DNA of 14,809 nucleotides from WTXA01 sp041741995 (GCA_041741995.1 JBGSJN010000042.1:1-14809), one strand, 5' to 3'; numbered from the stretch's first letter, positions 6,427-13,124 are shown. Numbers and translations: made by a program. The notes: generated from the sequence alone by a model not told the origin.

Positions 6427-7683
6427 ATGAAAAGATATTTTAAGGGCCTAATCGAAAAACTTTTTAAAAACCAGGATGGTCAATCATCGATTTTTTTAAT
6501 TTTGTTTGTAGTACTATTAGTTGGCATAGCCGCATTAGTTATCGATTTAGGTTTATATAATTTATCAAAAAACAGAATGCAAACAGCTATTGATGCGGCA
6601 ACTCTTGCTGCAGTTCAAGAACTTCCGGAAAACCCAGATAAGGCGAGGGCACTAGTATTAAACTATCTGGAACTCAATGGAATGGAAATAGACGAAGATG
6701 ATATTAGTATAACCTTAGGAGACGAAAATCATTCTATAAGGGCTGTAGTTGATGGTGAAGTGTCTATGTTTTTTGCAAGAACATTTGGTCTACAAACATT
6801 GAATGCTAAAGTAAAGGCTAAGGCAATGGTTGGTTTTGCAGCTAGTGTACCTTGGATTGTACCATTTGTTATACCTCAACCAGTTGAGTTTAATTTTGAT
6901 GAAGTTTATGTAATGCGTATGTATGGTAGTGGGCCATATCCTTCTGACTACAGTTATCCAAGTGATTATAGGAATGACCCTGTTTATAAGAATTATCCAT
7001 TAGTAACTACAAATTTCTATACTGCAATAGGATCGGTTAATTTAAAACAAAGCACTAGGGATTCAAGTAGTACATTAATAGTGATTCCAAATAATGCGAC
7101 TGTGAAATATAATTATTCAACTGTTGTAAATAATCAAACTTGGTATAATATAACCTATAATAACAAAACGGGTTTTGTTAAGAAGGCACAGCTGAAATTC
7201 AATGAAAGTACTGGAGGTATATATCCATACCACTTTGATTATATGAATGTATATATTAAAAACAATACAGGCTTTACACAATATGTAAATTGGTTGGAAA
7301 ATGGCTATCATGACAATTTTACTGTTGGTGAAACTATGTACTATTATGCACCATCTAGTGGTGGTAAGACTTCTGTTGACGCTTTTGCAAAAAGGGTGTC
7401 AAGAGATCCAAACACAGATTATACAAAAGCAAAAGTTGGTGATGGCCGAGTAATATTAATACCTGTAGTGCAACAAATGCTGTCTCGTAATACAAGTGAT
7501 CATACTCCAATTAATATAATTGGATTTACTGCTTTCTACATTCAAGAAGTACATAAAAACTCTTATACTACAAGTTTTTGGTTTGAAGGTAGATTCCTTA
7601 AAGATGTAGAAATACCATCTGGGGAAATTACATTTGATCCTAATGCTAACTTTGGTTTGAAAGTAGTTAAACTAGTAGAATAA
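6427..7683 (+). CDS. Tad-like (TadE/TadG-type) membrane-anchored protein with inserted SH3b domain
   Basis: I place the start at ATG 6427 (418 aa), because GGAGGG (6415-6420) lies 6 bases upstream; the in-frame TTG at 6421 abuts that site and cannot use it. The N-terminus KNQDGQSSIFLILFVVLLVG followed by IAALVIDLGLY and RMQTAIDAATLAAVQEL is the signature of putative Flp-pilus TadG-like proteins: one membrane helix (about 18-42), then a helix on the outer face. The rest is exported. Residues about 202-258 match a bacterial SH3 domain: VNLKQSTRDSSSTLIVIPNN, WYNITYNNKTGFV, KKAQLKF. Such domains often bind cell wall. Flanking residues (WIVPFVIPQP; GDGRVILIPVVQQM; INIIGFTAFYIQEV; FWFEGRFL) belong to the Tad-like body, so SH3b looks inserted. 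No TadA/B/C/F or prepilin genes are present. No convincing promoter was found in 6307-6420; TTGAGA (6342) and CATAAT (6367) are 19 bp apart. Confidence 0.8.
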   Translation: MKRYFKGLIEKLFKNQDGQSSIFLILFVVLLVGIAALVIDLGLYNLSKNRMQTAIDAATLAAVQELPENPDKARALVLNYLELNGMEIDEDDISITLGDENHSIRAVVDGEVSMFFARTFGLQTLNAKVKAKAMVGFAASVPWIVPFVIPQPVEFNFDEVYVMRMYGSGPYPSDYSYPSDYRNDPVYKNYPLVTTNFYTAIGSVNLKQSTRDSSSTLIVIPNNATVKYNYSTVVNNQTWYNITYNNKTGFVKKAQLKFNESTGGIYPYHFDYMNVYIKNNTGFTQYVNWLENGYHDNFTVGETMYYYAPSSGGKTSVDAFAKRVSRDPNTDYTKAKVGDGRVILIPVVQQMLSRNTSDHTPINIIGFTAFYIQEVHKNSYTTSFWFEGRFLKDVEIPSGEITFDPNANFGLKVVKLVE

Positions 7684-7717
7684 CAAAACCAATTTTAAGT
7701 TTTGGTTATAATAAGTT

Positions 7718-7745
7718 AGGCACCTCATAAAGAGGTGCCTTTTTT
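7718..7745 (+). terminator. rho-independent terminator after the Tad-like gene
   Basis: AGGCACCTC (7718-7726), a 5-base loop, GAGGTGCCT (7732-7740), then five further T residues. This is a GC-rich, perfectly paired 9-bp stem with a U-tract. The mirrored A residues before the stem are too few for strong bidirectional use. Confidence 0.93.
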
Positions 7746-7752
7746 ACAGCTC

Positions 7753-7781
7753 TTGCCATTAAGCAGTTAAAAGGGTATTAT
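7753..7781 (+). promoter_or_regulatory. sigma-A type promoter of the nitroreductase-MsrA/glycosyltransferase operon
   Basis: TTGCCA (7753-7758), a 17-bp spacer and TATTAT (7776-7781), directly after the preceding terminator. The -10 and following bases (TATTATCAAA) are identical to those of the rubredoxin-domain promoter at 5855. A TATCAA (7779-7784) and an inverted TTGATA (7804-7809) flank the start site. Confidence 0.6.
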
Positions 7782-7822
7782 CAAAATATATGATATTTAA
7801 AGCTTGATAGAGGAGGCGAAAA

Positions 7823-9166
7823 ATGAAGGACATCATCCAAACAATAACCAAAAGAAAATCAACCAGATCTTTTGAAAACAAGCCAATTAAAGAAGAAACA
7901 AAAAAAATGATTCTAGAATATATAAAGAAATTAACCAACCCCTATGATGTAAAAATAAAGTACGAAATACTAGTAAATAACAAAAAAGAAACAATAGAAA
8001 AGCTAGGTACTTATGGAATTATTAGAAATCCAAGTAATTTCATTACTGCAACATTAGTAGATGAGAGTTTTGCACTTGAAGCTTTAGGTTATGAGTTGGA
8101 GGAGTTGATACTATATTTGACTAGTATTGGTATTGGTAGTTGTTGGCTTGGTGGAACTTTTAACAGAAGTCAATTTGCCAAGGCAGCTAAATTACAAGAT
8201 AATGAAATAATTCCTATTATTGTTCCAATCGGCTATATTGCAGAAAAGAAGACCATAACAGACAGAATTATGAGATCTATGTCAAAGGGAGATGCAAGGA
8301 AAGAATGGCAGGAGTTGTTCTTTAAGAGTGACTTTAATAGCCCTTTATCAACTACGGATGCAGGTAGTTATATTGATGTGTTAGAAATGGTTAAACTAGG
8401 TCCTTCAGCTTCCAATAAACAACCTTGGAGAATAGTTATGGAAGGTAATATGTTCCATTTCTTTGAGTACAAGACACCTGGTTATAGTAAGATTTTTCCT
8501 TATGATATTCAAAGAATTGATATGGGAATTGCAGCTACTCACTTTAGTCTTTGTGCTAAAGAAAAAGGATTAGTTGGTATTTTCAGCGTTAAGGAACCTA
8601 TCATTGAAGTTCCGGAAAATACTATATATAAATTTACTTGGATAGGAGATGAAAATATGGCTACAAAAGATAAAGAAATTATTCTTGCAGGTGGTTGCTT
8701 TTGGGGAACAGAAAAATATCTATCTCTTATAAAGGGAATCATCAGTACAGAAGTCGGTTATGCTAATGGTAATACACCGTGTCCGACCTATCAGGATGTA
8801 TGCTATAAAAACACTGGTCACACAGAGGCAGTCAAGGTAGTCTATGATCCAGAGGTTATTAATCTTACAAAAGTACTTGACCTTTTCTATGATGTTATTA
8901 ATCCTACCTCAATTAATAAACAAGGTAACGATGTAGGCAGTCAGTATAGATCTGGTATCTATTATGTGGATGAAGGTGACTATGATATAATACAAAAATC
9001 CATTGAGGATTTACAAGCTAGATATGAAGAAAAGATTGCAATTGAAGTTTTACCTCTTGATAATTATACTACTGCAGAAGTATATCATCAGAAGTATCTT
9101 GATAAGAATCCAGGTGGTTATTGTCATATTGGCCCTGATAAATTCAAGAAAGCCATGGATAGTTAA
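7823..9166 (+). CDS. msrA: nitroreductase (TM1586 type) fused to peptide methionine-S-sulfoxide reductase MsrA
   Basis: This 447-residue protein has two complete enzymes. Residues 1-275 form a double-lobed nitroreductase of the TM1586 type: RKSTRSFENKPI at the FMN phosphate site, SIGIGSCWLGGTF near 110-123, and a second lobe with LGPSASNKQPWRIV and DIQRIDMGIAATHFSL. Residues 279-447 form MsrA, which reduces methionine-S-sulfoxide in proteins: GGCFWGTE with the catalytic Cys292, EVGYANG, GHTEAVKVVYDP, NDVGSQYRSGIYY, AEVYHQKYL, and GGYCHI with a probable resolving Cys434. A free MsrA has about 160 residues, so this one is full length. AGGAG (8644-8648) and an in-frame ATG (8657, codon 279) sit exactly at the junction. 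The flavin domain could supply electrons to the reductase, but that is inference. AGAGGAGG precedes the ATG at 7823. It is followed 17 bp later by the glycosyltransferase. Confidence 0.92.
   Translation: MKDIIQTITKRKSTRSFENKPIKEETKKMILEYIKKLTNPYDVKIKYEILVNNKKETIEKLGTYGIIRNPSNFITATLVDESFALEALGYELEELILYLTSIGIGSCWLGGTFNRSQFAKAAKLQDNEIIPIIVPIGYIAEKKTITDRIMRSMSKGDARKEWQELFFKSDFNSPLSTTDAGSYIDVLEMVKLGPSASNKQPWRIVMEGNMFHFFEYKTPGYSKIFPYDIQRIDMGIAATHFSLCAKEKGLVGIFSVKEPIIEVPENTIYKFTWIGDENMATKDKEIILAGGCFWGTEKYLSLIKGIISTEVGYANGNTPCPTYQDVCYKNTGHTEAVKVVYDPEVINLTKVLDLFYDVINPTSINKQGNDVGSQYRSGIYYVDEGDYDIIQKSIEDLQARYEEKIAIEVLPLDNYTTAEVYHQKYLDKNPGGYCHIGPDKFKKAMDS
8644..8659 (+). promoter_or_regulatory. internal Shine-Dalgarno plus ATG at the nitroreductase/MsrA junction
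   Basis: AGGAG (8644-8648) stands 8 bases before an in-frame ATG (8657-8659), codon 279, which opens MATKDKEIILAGG, a normal MsrA N-terminus. Initiation here would make a 169-residue free MsrA in addition to the fusion. Whether it is used is untested. Confidence 0.45.
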
Positions 9167-9183
9167 AATAGGGGGATAACTTA

Positions 9184-10311
9184 ATGCTAATAATTATCTA
9201 TTCAACTTTAATATTTGGTGTATTAGCCACTTTGATGCTTTTTTTCAAGTTGCCTAAGATTGGGGCAGTTATGAAAGATGCAATAGAAAATAGGAGTGGT
9301 GTGACCTATCTTTCAGTATCTATCATAATTCCAGCCAGAAATGAAGAAAATAATCTACCTCATATGCTTAGTGACTTGATGAAACAAACCTATCCGATAC
9401 ATGAAATAATTTGTGTAGATGATGGTTCTACAGATAGAACACCTAATATAGTTAAAAAATATACAGAAATTGGATTAGTAAAGGTTAAAGGAATCGGTGT
9501 AGATAAATTACCAAAAGGCTGGAAAGGTAAGGCCTGGGCTTGTCAAAGTGGAGCAAGAGCAGCTGATGGAGAGTTGCTTCTGTTTTTTGATGCTGATGTT
9601 AGATTATCTGATAGGGCTGTTGAATTATTGGTTGATAGATATTTATTCACTGGTAAACCTATCTCAGTCCAACCTTATCATACAATGAAAAAACAGTATG
9701 AATACTTATCACTGTTTTTTAATTTAATAGAGGTCTGTGGGACTGGTCTTAGTTTACTAGGAAATAAAGTCACTCAGGGTTTCTTTGGTCCGGTATTGTT
9801 GATTGAAAAAAGGATTTTCAGTAAATTTGGTGGTTATGAAAGAGTTAAAAATAATGTTATAGAAGATTTCGATTTAGGGAAGTACCTTGGACGACATGGT
9901 ATTAATATTAAACTGTTTCTAGGTGGTAAGGATATAAGGTTTAGAATGTATTCTAAGTCAGCAAAGGATTTTATTGAAGGCTGGTCAAAAAATTTTGCTA
10001 GTGGTTCTTTTTCTATGAAAAGGTGGTTGTTTATTGTTATAGTATGGTGGATAGGTTTTCTTATACTTTTACCTACCCTGTTTATTAAAGCTATTTCTTT
10101 AAGTGGAGGGCAGGAAGTTCTTTTTTATGGTGGAGTTTATATTTATAGTGTCTTGTTGATTTATAGAGCGGCTAGGACTATTGGTTCATATCCTTTGTAT
10201 ATTTGTTTAGTATATCCAATATATTTATTGGTTTTTCACCTTATTTATCTTTACTCAGTTATAGCTACCTATATATTTAAATCAACAACTTGGAAAGGGA
10301 GAAAACTTTAA
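9184..10311 (+). CDS. membrane glycosyltransferase family 2 (CrtQ-like)
   Basis: This 375-residue membrane enzyme has a first membrane helix (about 2-22), a cytoplasmic GT-A catalytic domain (about 45-270), and three or more C-terminal membrane helices (about 280-365). Catalytic features are IIPARNEENNLP, VDDGSTDRT (Asp79-Asp80), the metal-binding FDADV (Asp136, Asp138), and EDFDLGKYL (Glu227-Asp228), placed as in processive-looking GT2 enzymes; there is no QxxRW. The KGWKGKAWACQSGA segment and overall layout are like 4,4'-diaponeurosporenoate glycosyltransferase CrtQ and hopanoid or carotenoid glycosyltransferases. The sugar acceptor is therefore likely a membrane lipid. AGGGGGAT precedes the ATG. 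Its stop codon is immediately followed by the ATG of a CrtO-like gene, which strengthens the lipid-glycoside role. Without carotenoid genes in the window, the actual lipid is unknown. Confidence 0.82.
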   Translation: MLIIIYSTLIFGVLATLMLFFKLPKIGAVMKDAIENRSGVTYLSVSIIIPARNEENNLPHMLSDLMKQTYPIHEIICVDDGSTDRTPNIVKKYTEIGLVKVKGIGVDKLPKGWKGKAWACQSGARAADGELLLFFDADVRLSDRAVELLVDRYLFTGKPISVQPYHTMKKQYEYLSLFFNLIEVCGTGLSLLGNKVTQGFFGPVLLIEKRIFSKFGGYERVKNNVIEDFDLGKYLGRHGINIKLFLGGKDIRFRMYSKSAKDFIEGWSKNFASGSFSMKRWLFIVIVWWIGFLILLPTLFIKAISLSGGQEVLFYGGVYIYSVLLIYRAARTIGSYPLYICLVYPIYLLVFHLIYLYSVIATYIFKSTTWKGRKL

Positions 10312-10785
10312 ATGCAAATATTCTACTTACCAAACTGGCTGATGTTGCTGTCCTATTTTATAGGCTGGCCTCTTATGCAGCTGGCTGTTGCCTATATAGT
10401 TAATTTTATGGATGACAGATACTTTAAACCAGATAATTTAATACTTAGAAGCAGGAAATGGGAAACAGCATTTTATAGGAGGGTCTTAAGAGTTCCCAAG
10501 TGGAAGCATCTTCTTCCTGATGGTGCCGCTGCCTATAAGGGTGGTTTCAGGAAGAAGGAATTGATTAGCAGTGATTCTAATTATCTGAATCAATTCATTA
10601 TAGAAACTGGCAGGGCTGAGATTATGCACTGGTTGGAGATTTTCCCATTTTGGGTTTTTGGTCTTTGGAGTCCTGATTATGTTGTTTGGATTATGTTAGT
10701 TTATGCACTAATTGTCAATGTACCTTGTATATTGACTCAAAGGTTTAACCGACCAAGACTTGTTAGAATTAGTAAGGGTAAATAG
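10312..10785 (+). CDS. CrtO-like glycosyl-lipid acyltransferase
   Basis: This 157-residue membrane protein is near the length of S. aureus CrtO (about 165), which acylates the sugar of glycosyl-diaponeurosporenoate in staphyloxanthin synthesis. Shared features I recognise are VPKWKHLLPDG (CrtO: VRKWKHKILDG), ETGRAEIMHWLEIFP (98-112; CrtO: ETKRAELIHWISILP), and YALIVNVPCILTQRFNRPRL near the end (CrtO: YAMIANVP and QRYNRPRL). Membrane helices are predicted at about 8-30, 108-123 and 122-145. The ATG abuts the glycosyltransferase stop codon with no gap, so the two are translationally coupled and probably act in sequence, glycosylation then acylation, on a membrane lipid. The true acceptor is not a carotenoid on present evidence, because CrtM and CrtN are absent here. 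No clear terminator follows. Confidence 0.83.
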   Translation: MQIFYLPNWLMLLSYFIGWPLMQLAVAYIVNFMDDRYFKPDNLILRSRKWETAFYRRVLRVPKWKHLLPDGAAAYKGGFRKKELISSDSNYLNQFIIETGRAEIMHWLEIFPFWVFGLWSPDYVVWIMLVYALIVNVPCILTQRFNRPRLVRISKGK

Positions 10786-10865
10786 ATTAGCAATTAGTTA
10801 TGGTTTATTAAACTTATGATAATATATATTGAAATATTATATTACCTTTTAAAATATTCATTGAG

Positions 10866-10874
10866 TGATATAAT
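10866..10874 (+). promoter_or_regulatory. extended -10 promoter of the CDGSH protein gene
   Basis: TGATATAAT (10866-10874) is a perfect -10 with the TGN extension. The -35 region at proper distance (CTTTTA) is poor, which is tolerated by extended -10 promoters. Transcription would begin near 10881, about 29 bases before the ATG. Confidence 0.55.
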
Positions 10875-10909
10875 TAGGACATAAATATTTATGAAAAAGA
10901 GGAATTGAA

Positions 10910-11596
10910 ATGAGCGATGAAAACAAAAAAGGCAAAATAAAAATAGTTAAGGATGGACCATATATAGTAACAGGCGGGATTAATCTCTCGGAAAAAATCA
11001 TTACCCCAAAGGGTAGAGGATATGTATATAAAGATGGGGAGCATTTTGAACATAAAGAAACCTATTCACTTTGTAGATGTGGGAAGACCAAGACCAGTCC
11101 CTATTGTGATGGAACTCATACAGAGGTTGGTTTTGTCGGTACAGAGAAGGCCTCCAGGGAACCTTATCATAATAGAGTAGAAATATTAGAGGGACCGGAT
11201 CTTGATCTTTTAGATGATGATAGGTGTGCTTATGCCAGATTTTGTCATAGAGAAGAAGGAAATGCTTGGGAGCTAACTCAGTGGTCAGATGATCCTGGCT
11301 TAAAAAGTGAAGCTATTATAGCAGCTTACCAGTGTCCAACAGGTAGACTGGTTGCCAGGGAAAAAGATGGTTATGAAATAGATCCTGAATATCCTGAAAG
11401 TATTGAAATATTACAAGATCCACAGGAGCGAGTTAGTTGTGGTATCTTTGTCAAAGGTGGTATACCTATTGAATCCTCTGATGGCTTTGTTTATGAAAGT
11501 AGAAACAGAGTTGTATTATGCAGGTGTGGTGAATCAACTATAAAACCATTTTGTGATGCTTCTCATATTAATTGTAAATATAGGGATAAAAAGTAA
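10910..11596 (+). CDS. CDGSH iron-sulfur protein with two CDGSH domains and a central ferredoxin-like domain
   Basis: This 228-residue cytoplasmic protein holds three predicted metal modules. The first CDGSH domain reads CRCGKTKTSPYCDGTH (Cys55, Cys57, Cys66, His70), matching the [2Fe-2S] pattern of three Cys and one His. The middle segment (about 104-150) resembles the divergent Fer4_19 mono-cluster fold, with Cys106, Cys112, His113 and Cys142 in RCAYARFCHRE and AAYQCPTGRLV. The last CDGSH domain reads CRCGESTIKPFCDASH (Cys204, Cys206, Cys215, His219), with Ala in place of Gly in CDGSH. Such three-part proteins occur in bacteria, but their partners are not well defined; redox or cluster transfer is the likely role. 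AGAGGAATTG precedes the ATG. Two palindromes follow the gene. Confidence 0.9.
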   Translation: MSDENKKGKIKIVKDGPYIVTGGINLSEKIITPKGRGYVYKDGEHFEHKETYSLCRCGKTKTSPYCDGTHTEVGFVGTEKASREPYHNRVEILEGPDLDLLDDDRCAYARFCHREEGNAWELTQWSDDPGLKSEAIIAAYQCPTGRLVAREKDGYEIDPEYPESIEILQDPQERVSCGIFVKGGIPIESSDGFVYESRNRVVLCRCGESTIKPFCDASHINCKYRDKK

Positions 11597-11600
11597 AATT

Positions 11601-11617
11601 TCAGGAATATATTCCTT
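11601..11617. repeat. first copy of a palindrome pair (AGGAATATATTCCT core)
   Basis: The 14-bp core 11603-11616 is a perfect palindrome. The stretch 11601-11616 differs from 11641-11656 at one base only and is exactly 40 bp upstream of it. It may be a regulator site or an imperfect hairpin just after the CDGSH gene. Confidence 0.6.
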
Positions 11618-11633
11618 AAAATTGCATAAAAAC

Positions 11634-11665
11634 AATAATATCAGGAATGTATTCCTGATATTATT
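11634..11665. repeat. second palindrome: 15-bp perfect inverted repeat, possible terminator/operator
   Basis: Arms 11634-11648 and 11651-11665 are perfect inverted copies around a central GT. The core AGGAATGTATTCCT repeats the element at 11603. As RNA it would form a strong AT-rich hairpin that ends the CDGSH transcript (followed by TACTTTC, a poor U-tract). As DNA, its right arm overlaps the -35 of the next gene, as an operator would. Confidence 0.65.
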
Positions 11666-11692
11666 TACTTTCTAGGTTAAATAAGATACAAT
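11664..11692 (+). promoter_or_regulatory. promoter of the ATPase/DUF4143 gene
   Basis: TTTACT (11664-11669), a 17-bp spacer and TACAAT (11687-11692) give a start near 11699, about 20 bases before the ATG. The -35 overlaps the last bases of the palindrome at 11634-11665. Confidence 0.5.
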
Positions 11693-11719
11693 AGTCTTAG
11701 TAATTGGAGGTAATTATTT

Positions 11720-12934
11720 ATGGAAAGACTTGAGAGAAAAGAATATTTGAATTGGCTGATAAGATGGCAAAAGAAACAAATTATTAAAGTTGTTTCTGGA
11801 GTTAGACGTTGTGGAAAATCAACGCTTTTTGAAATTTTTCAGGATTATTTAAAAGATAATAATGTTGATAAAGAGCAGATTATATCCATAAACTTTGAAA
11901 ATATAGATTTCGAACATTTAAATAATTATAGATTGCTTTATGATTATATTGGTAACAGACTTCTTCCTGATAAAATGAATTATATATTTTTAGATGAAAT
12001 ACAGCATGTTGAACAATTTGAGAAGGCTGTTGATAGCCTTTTTCTTAAAGATAATTGTGATGTCTATATAACAGGTTCAAATGCATACTTTATGTCAGGT
12101 GAACTAGCAACCCTTTTGTCTGGAAGATATGTAGAATTAAAAATGTTGCCGTTATCCTTTAAGGAATTTCACGATAGTTTAAATGAAAATTTCAAGGAAT
12201 ATTCATTAAATGCCAAATTCAATTTATATATAGAAAATGGCTCATTTCCCTATACTGCAAAACTGGATTACTCGGTTCTAGAATCAAAGGAGTATTTAAG
12301 AGATATATATAATTCTGTCATATTAAAAGATATAGTAACTAGGTTGAGAATTTCAGATATTATCAATCTTGAGAATATAACGAAATTTTTACTTCATAAT
12401 ATTGGGAATAAAGTTTCAACTAGTAAAATAGTTAACTATTTAAAATCACAAGGTAAGGGTATAGATCAAAAAACAGTTGATAAGTATATAAAGGGACTAA
12501 CAGATTCATTACTATTATACGAAGCAAATAGATATAATTTAAAAGGAAAGCAGTTTTTAGCTACACAAAACAAATACTATTGTGTGGACATAGGTCTTCG
12601 TAATATGCTGGTAAGAGGAAAAGATAGCGATGTTGGTCATATATTGGAGAACATTGTTTATCTGGAATTATTAAGAAGAGGATACGACGTATATATAGGT
12701 CAATTTGATGATAAGGAAGTGGACTTCGTTGCAATAAATGGTGATGAAATCCAATACTATCAAGTAGCGGCAACGACTTTAGATGAAAGAACTCTTAAAA
12801 GAGAATTATCAGTTTTTAGAAAGATACAAGATAATTACCCCAAATATTTACTGACTCTTGATGAAGCGTTTGGAACGGCTAACTATGAGGGGATTCAAAA
12901 AATCAATGTTCTGGAGTGGTTATTAGATAAATAA
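11720..12934 (+). CDS. AAA-type ATPase with C-terminal DUF4143
   Basis: This 404-residue protein belongs to the widespread archaeal/bacterial AAA_14-DUF4143 group. The ATPase domain (1-about 200) has a Walker A, GVRRCGKST (27-35), a Walker B, YIFLDEIQ (88-95), a sensor-like VYITGSNA, and LSGRYVELKMLPLSFKEF, typical of the group. A winged-helix linker is probable at about 210-270 (VSTSKIVNYLKSQGKGIDQK and TVDKYIKGLTD). DUF4143 follows: YYCVDIGLRN, HILENIVYLELLRRGYDVYI, and DDKEVDFVA with a nuclease-like Glu/Asp pattern. Function in the group is not established. It is often found as orphan, horizontally moved genes, and toxin, defence or DNA-related roles have been speculated. GGAGG precedes the ATG. 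The gene stands alone between a palindrome-bearing promoter and an insertion-sequence scrap, consistent with mobility. Confidence 0.88.
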   Translation: MERLERKEYLNWLIRWQKKQIIKVVSGVRRCGKSTLFEIFQDYLKDNNVDKEQIISINFENIDFEHLNNYRLLYDYIGNRLLPDKMNYIFLDEIQHVEQFEKAVDSLFLKDNCDVYITGSNAYFMSGELATLLSGRYVELKMLPLSFKEFHDSLNENFKEYSLNAKFNLYIENGSFPYTAKLDYSVLESKEYLRDIYNSVILKDIVTRLRISDIINLENITKFLLHNIGNKVSTSKIVNYLKSQGKGIDQKTVDKYIKGLTDSLLLYEANRYNLKGKQFLATQNKYYCVDIGLRNMLVRGKDSDVGHILENIVYLELLRRGYDVYIGQFDDKEVDFVAINGDEIQYYQVAATTLDERTLKRELSVFRKIQDNYPKYLLTLDEAFGTANYEGIQKINVLEWLLDK

Positions 12935-12956
12935 GGCATAACGAAGGCTATACTAA

Positions 12957-13124
12957 AATGAATTCAATTCTGCAGAACATCTTATAAAAGAAATTGAAGA
13001 AGACATAGAGTATGACAACAATAGACGTATTAAATGTAAATTAAAAGGACTGAGCCCGGTGCAATACCGGATTCAGTCCATAAGAGTTGCTTAATTAACT
13101 GTCCAATTTTTGGGGTTAAGTTCA
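12957..13124 (+). pseudogene. 3' remnant of an IS3-family insertion sequence (transposase OrfB C-terminus and right end)
   Basis: After a stop at 12954, the frame starting at 12957 reads 45 codons to TAA 13092-13094: AEHLIKEIEEDIEYDNNRRI, then KCKLKGLSPVQYRIQS. The KLKGLSPVQYR ending is the hallmark C-terminus of IS3-family (IS150-like) transposases. The catalytic DDE region is missing, so it is a dead fragment. Six bases after the stop, TGTCCAATTTTTGGGG starts a 25-base stretch ending TTCA (13100-13124), which resembles the terminal inverted repeat of such elements. The left boundary is unclear; 12935-12956 holds nothing recognisable. No second copy is in the window. Confidence 0.8.
13043..13080 (-). 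terminator. hairpin within the IS scrap, likely terminator for the minus-strand gene
   Basis: GGACTGA (13047-13053) pairs with TCAGTCC (13073-13079), and CCGGT (13056-13060) pairs with ACCGG (13066-13070), around a 5-base loop with a small internal mismatch. Read on the minus strand the stem is followed by TTTTAATTT, a usable U-tract. It lies about 60 bases past the stop of the C_GCAxxG gene and inside the former transposase coding sequence. Confidence 0.6.

Noticed and set aside
10819..10840. Possible terminator after the CrtO-like gene (ATAATAT/ATATTAT)
   Set aside because: It is a 7-bp stem of A-T pairs only, with an 8-base loop and no U-tract; such matches are expected by chance in AT-rich DNA.
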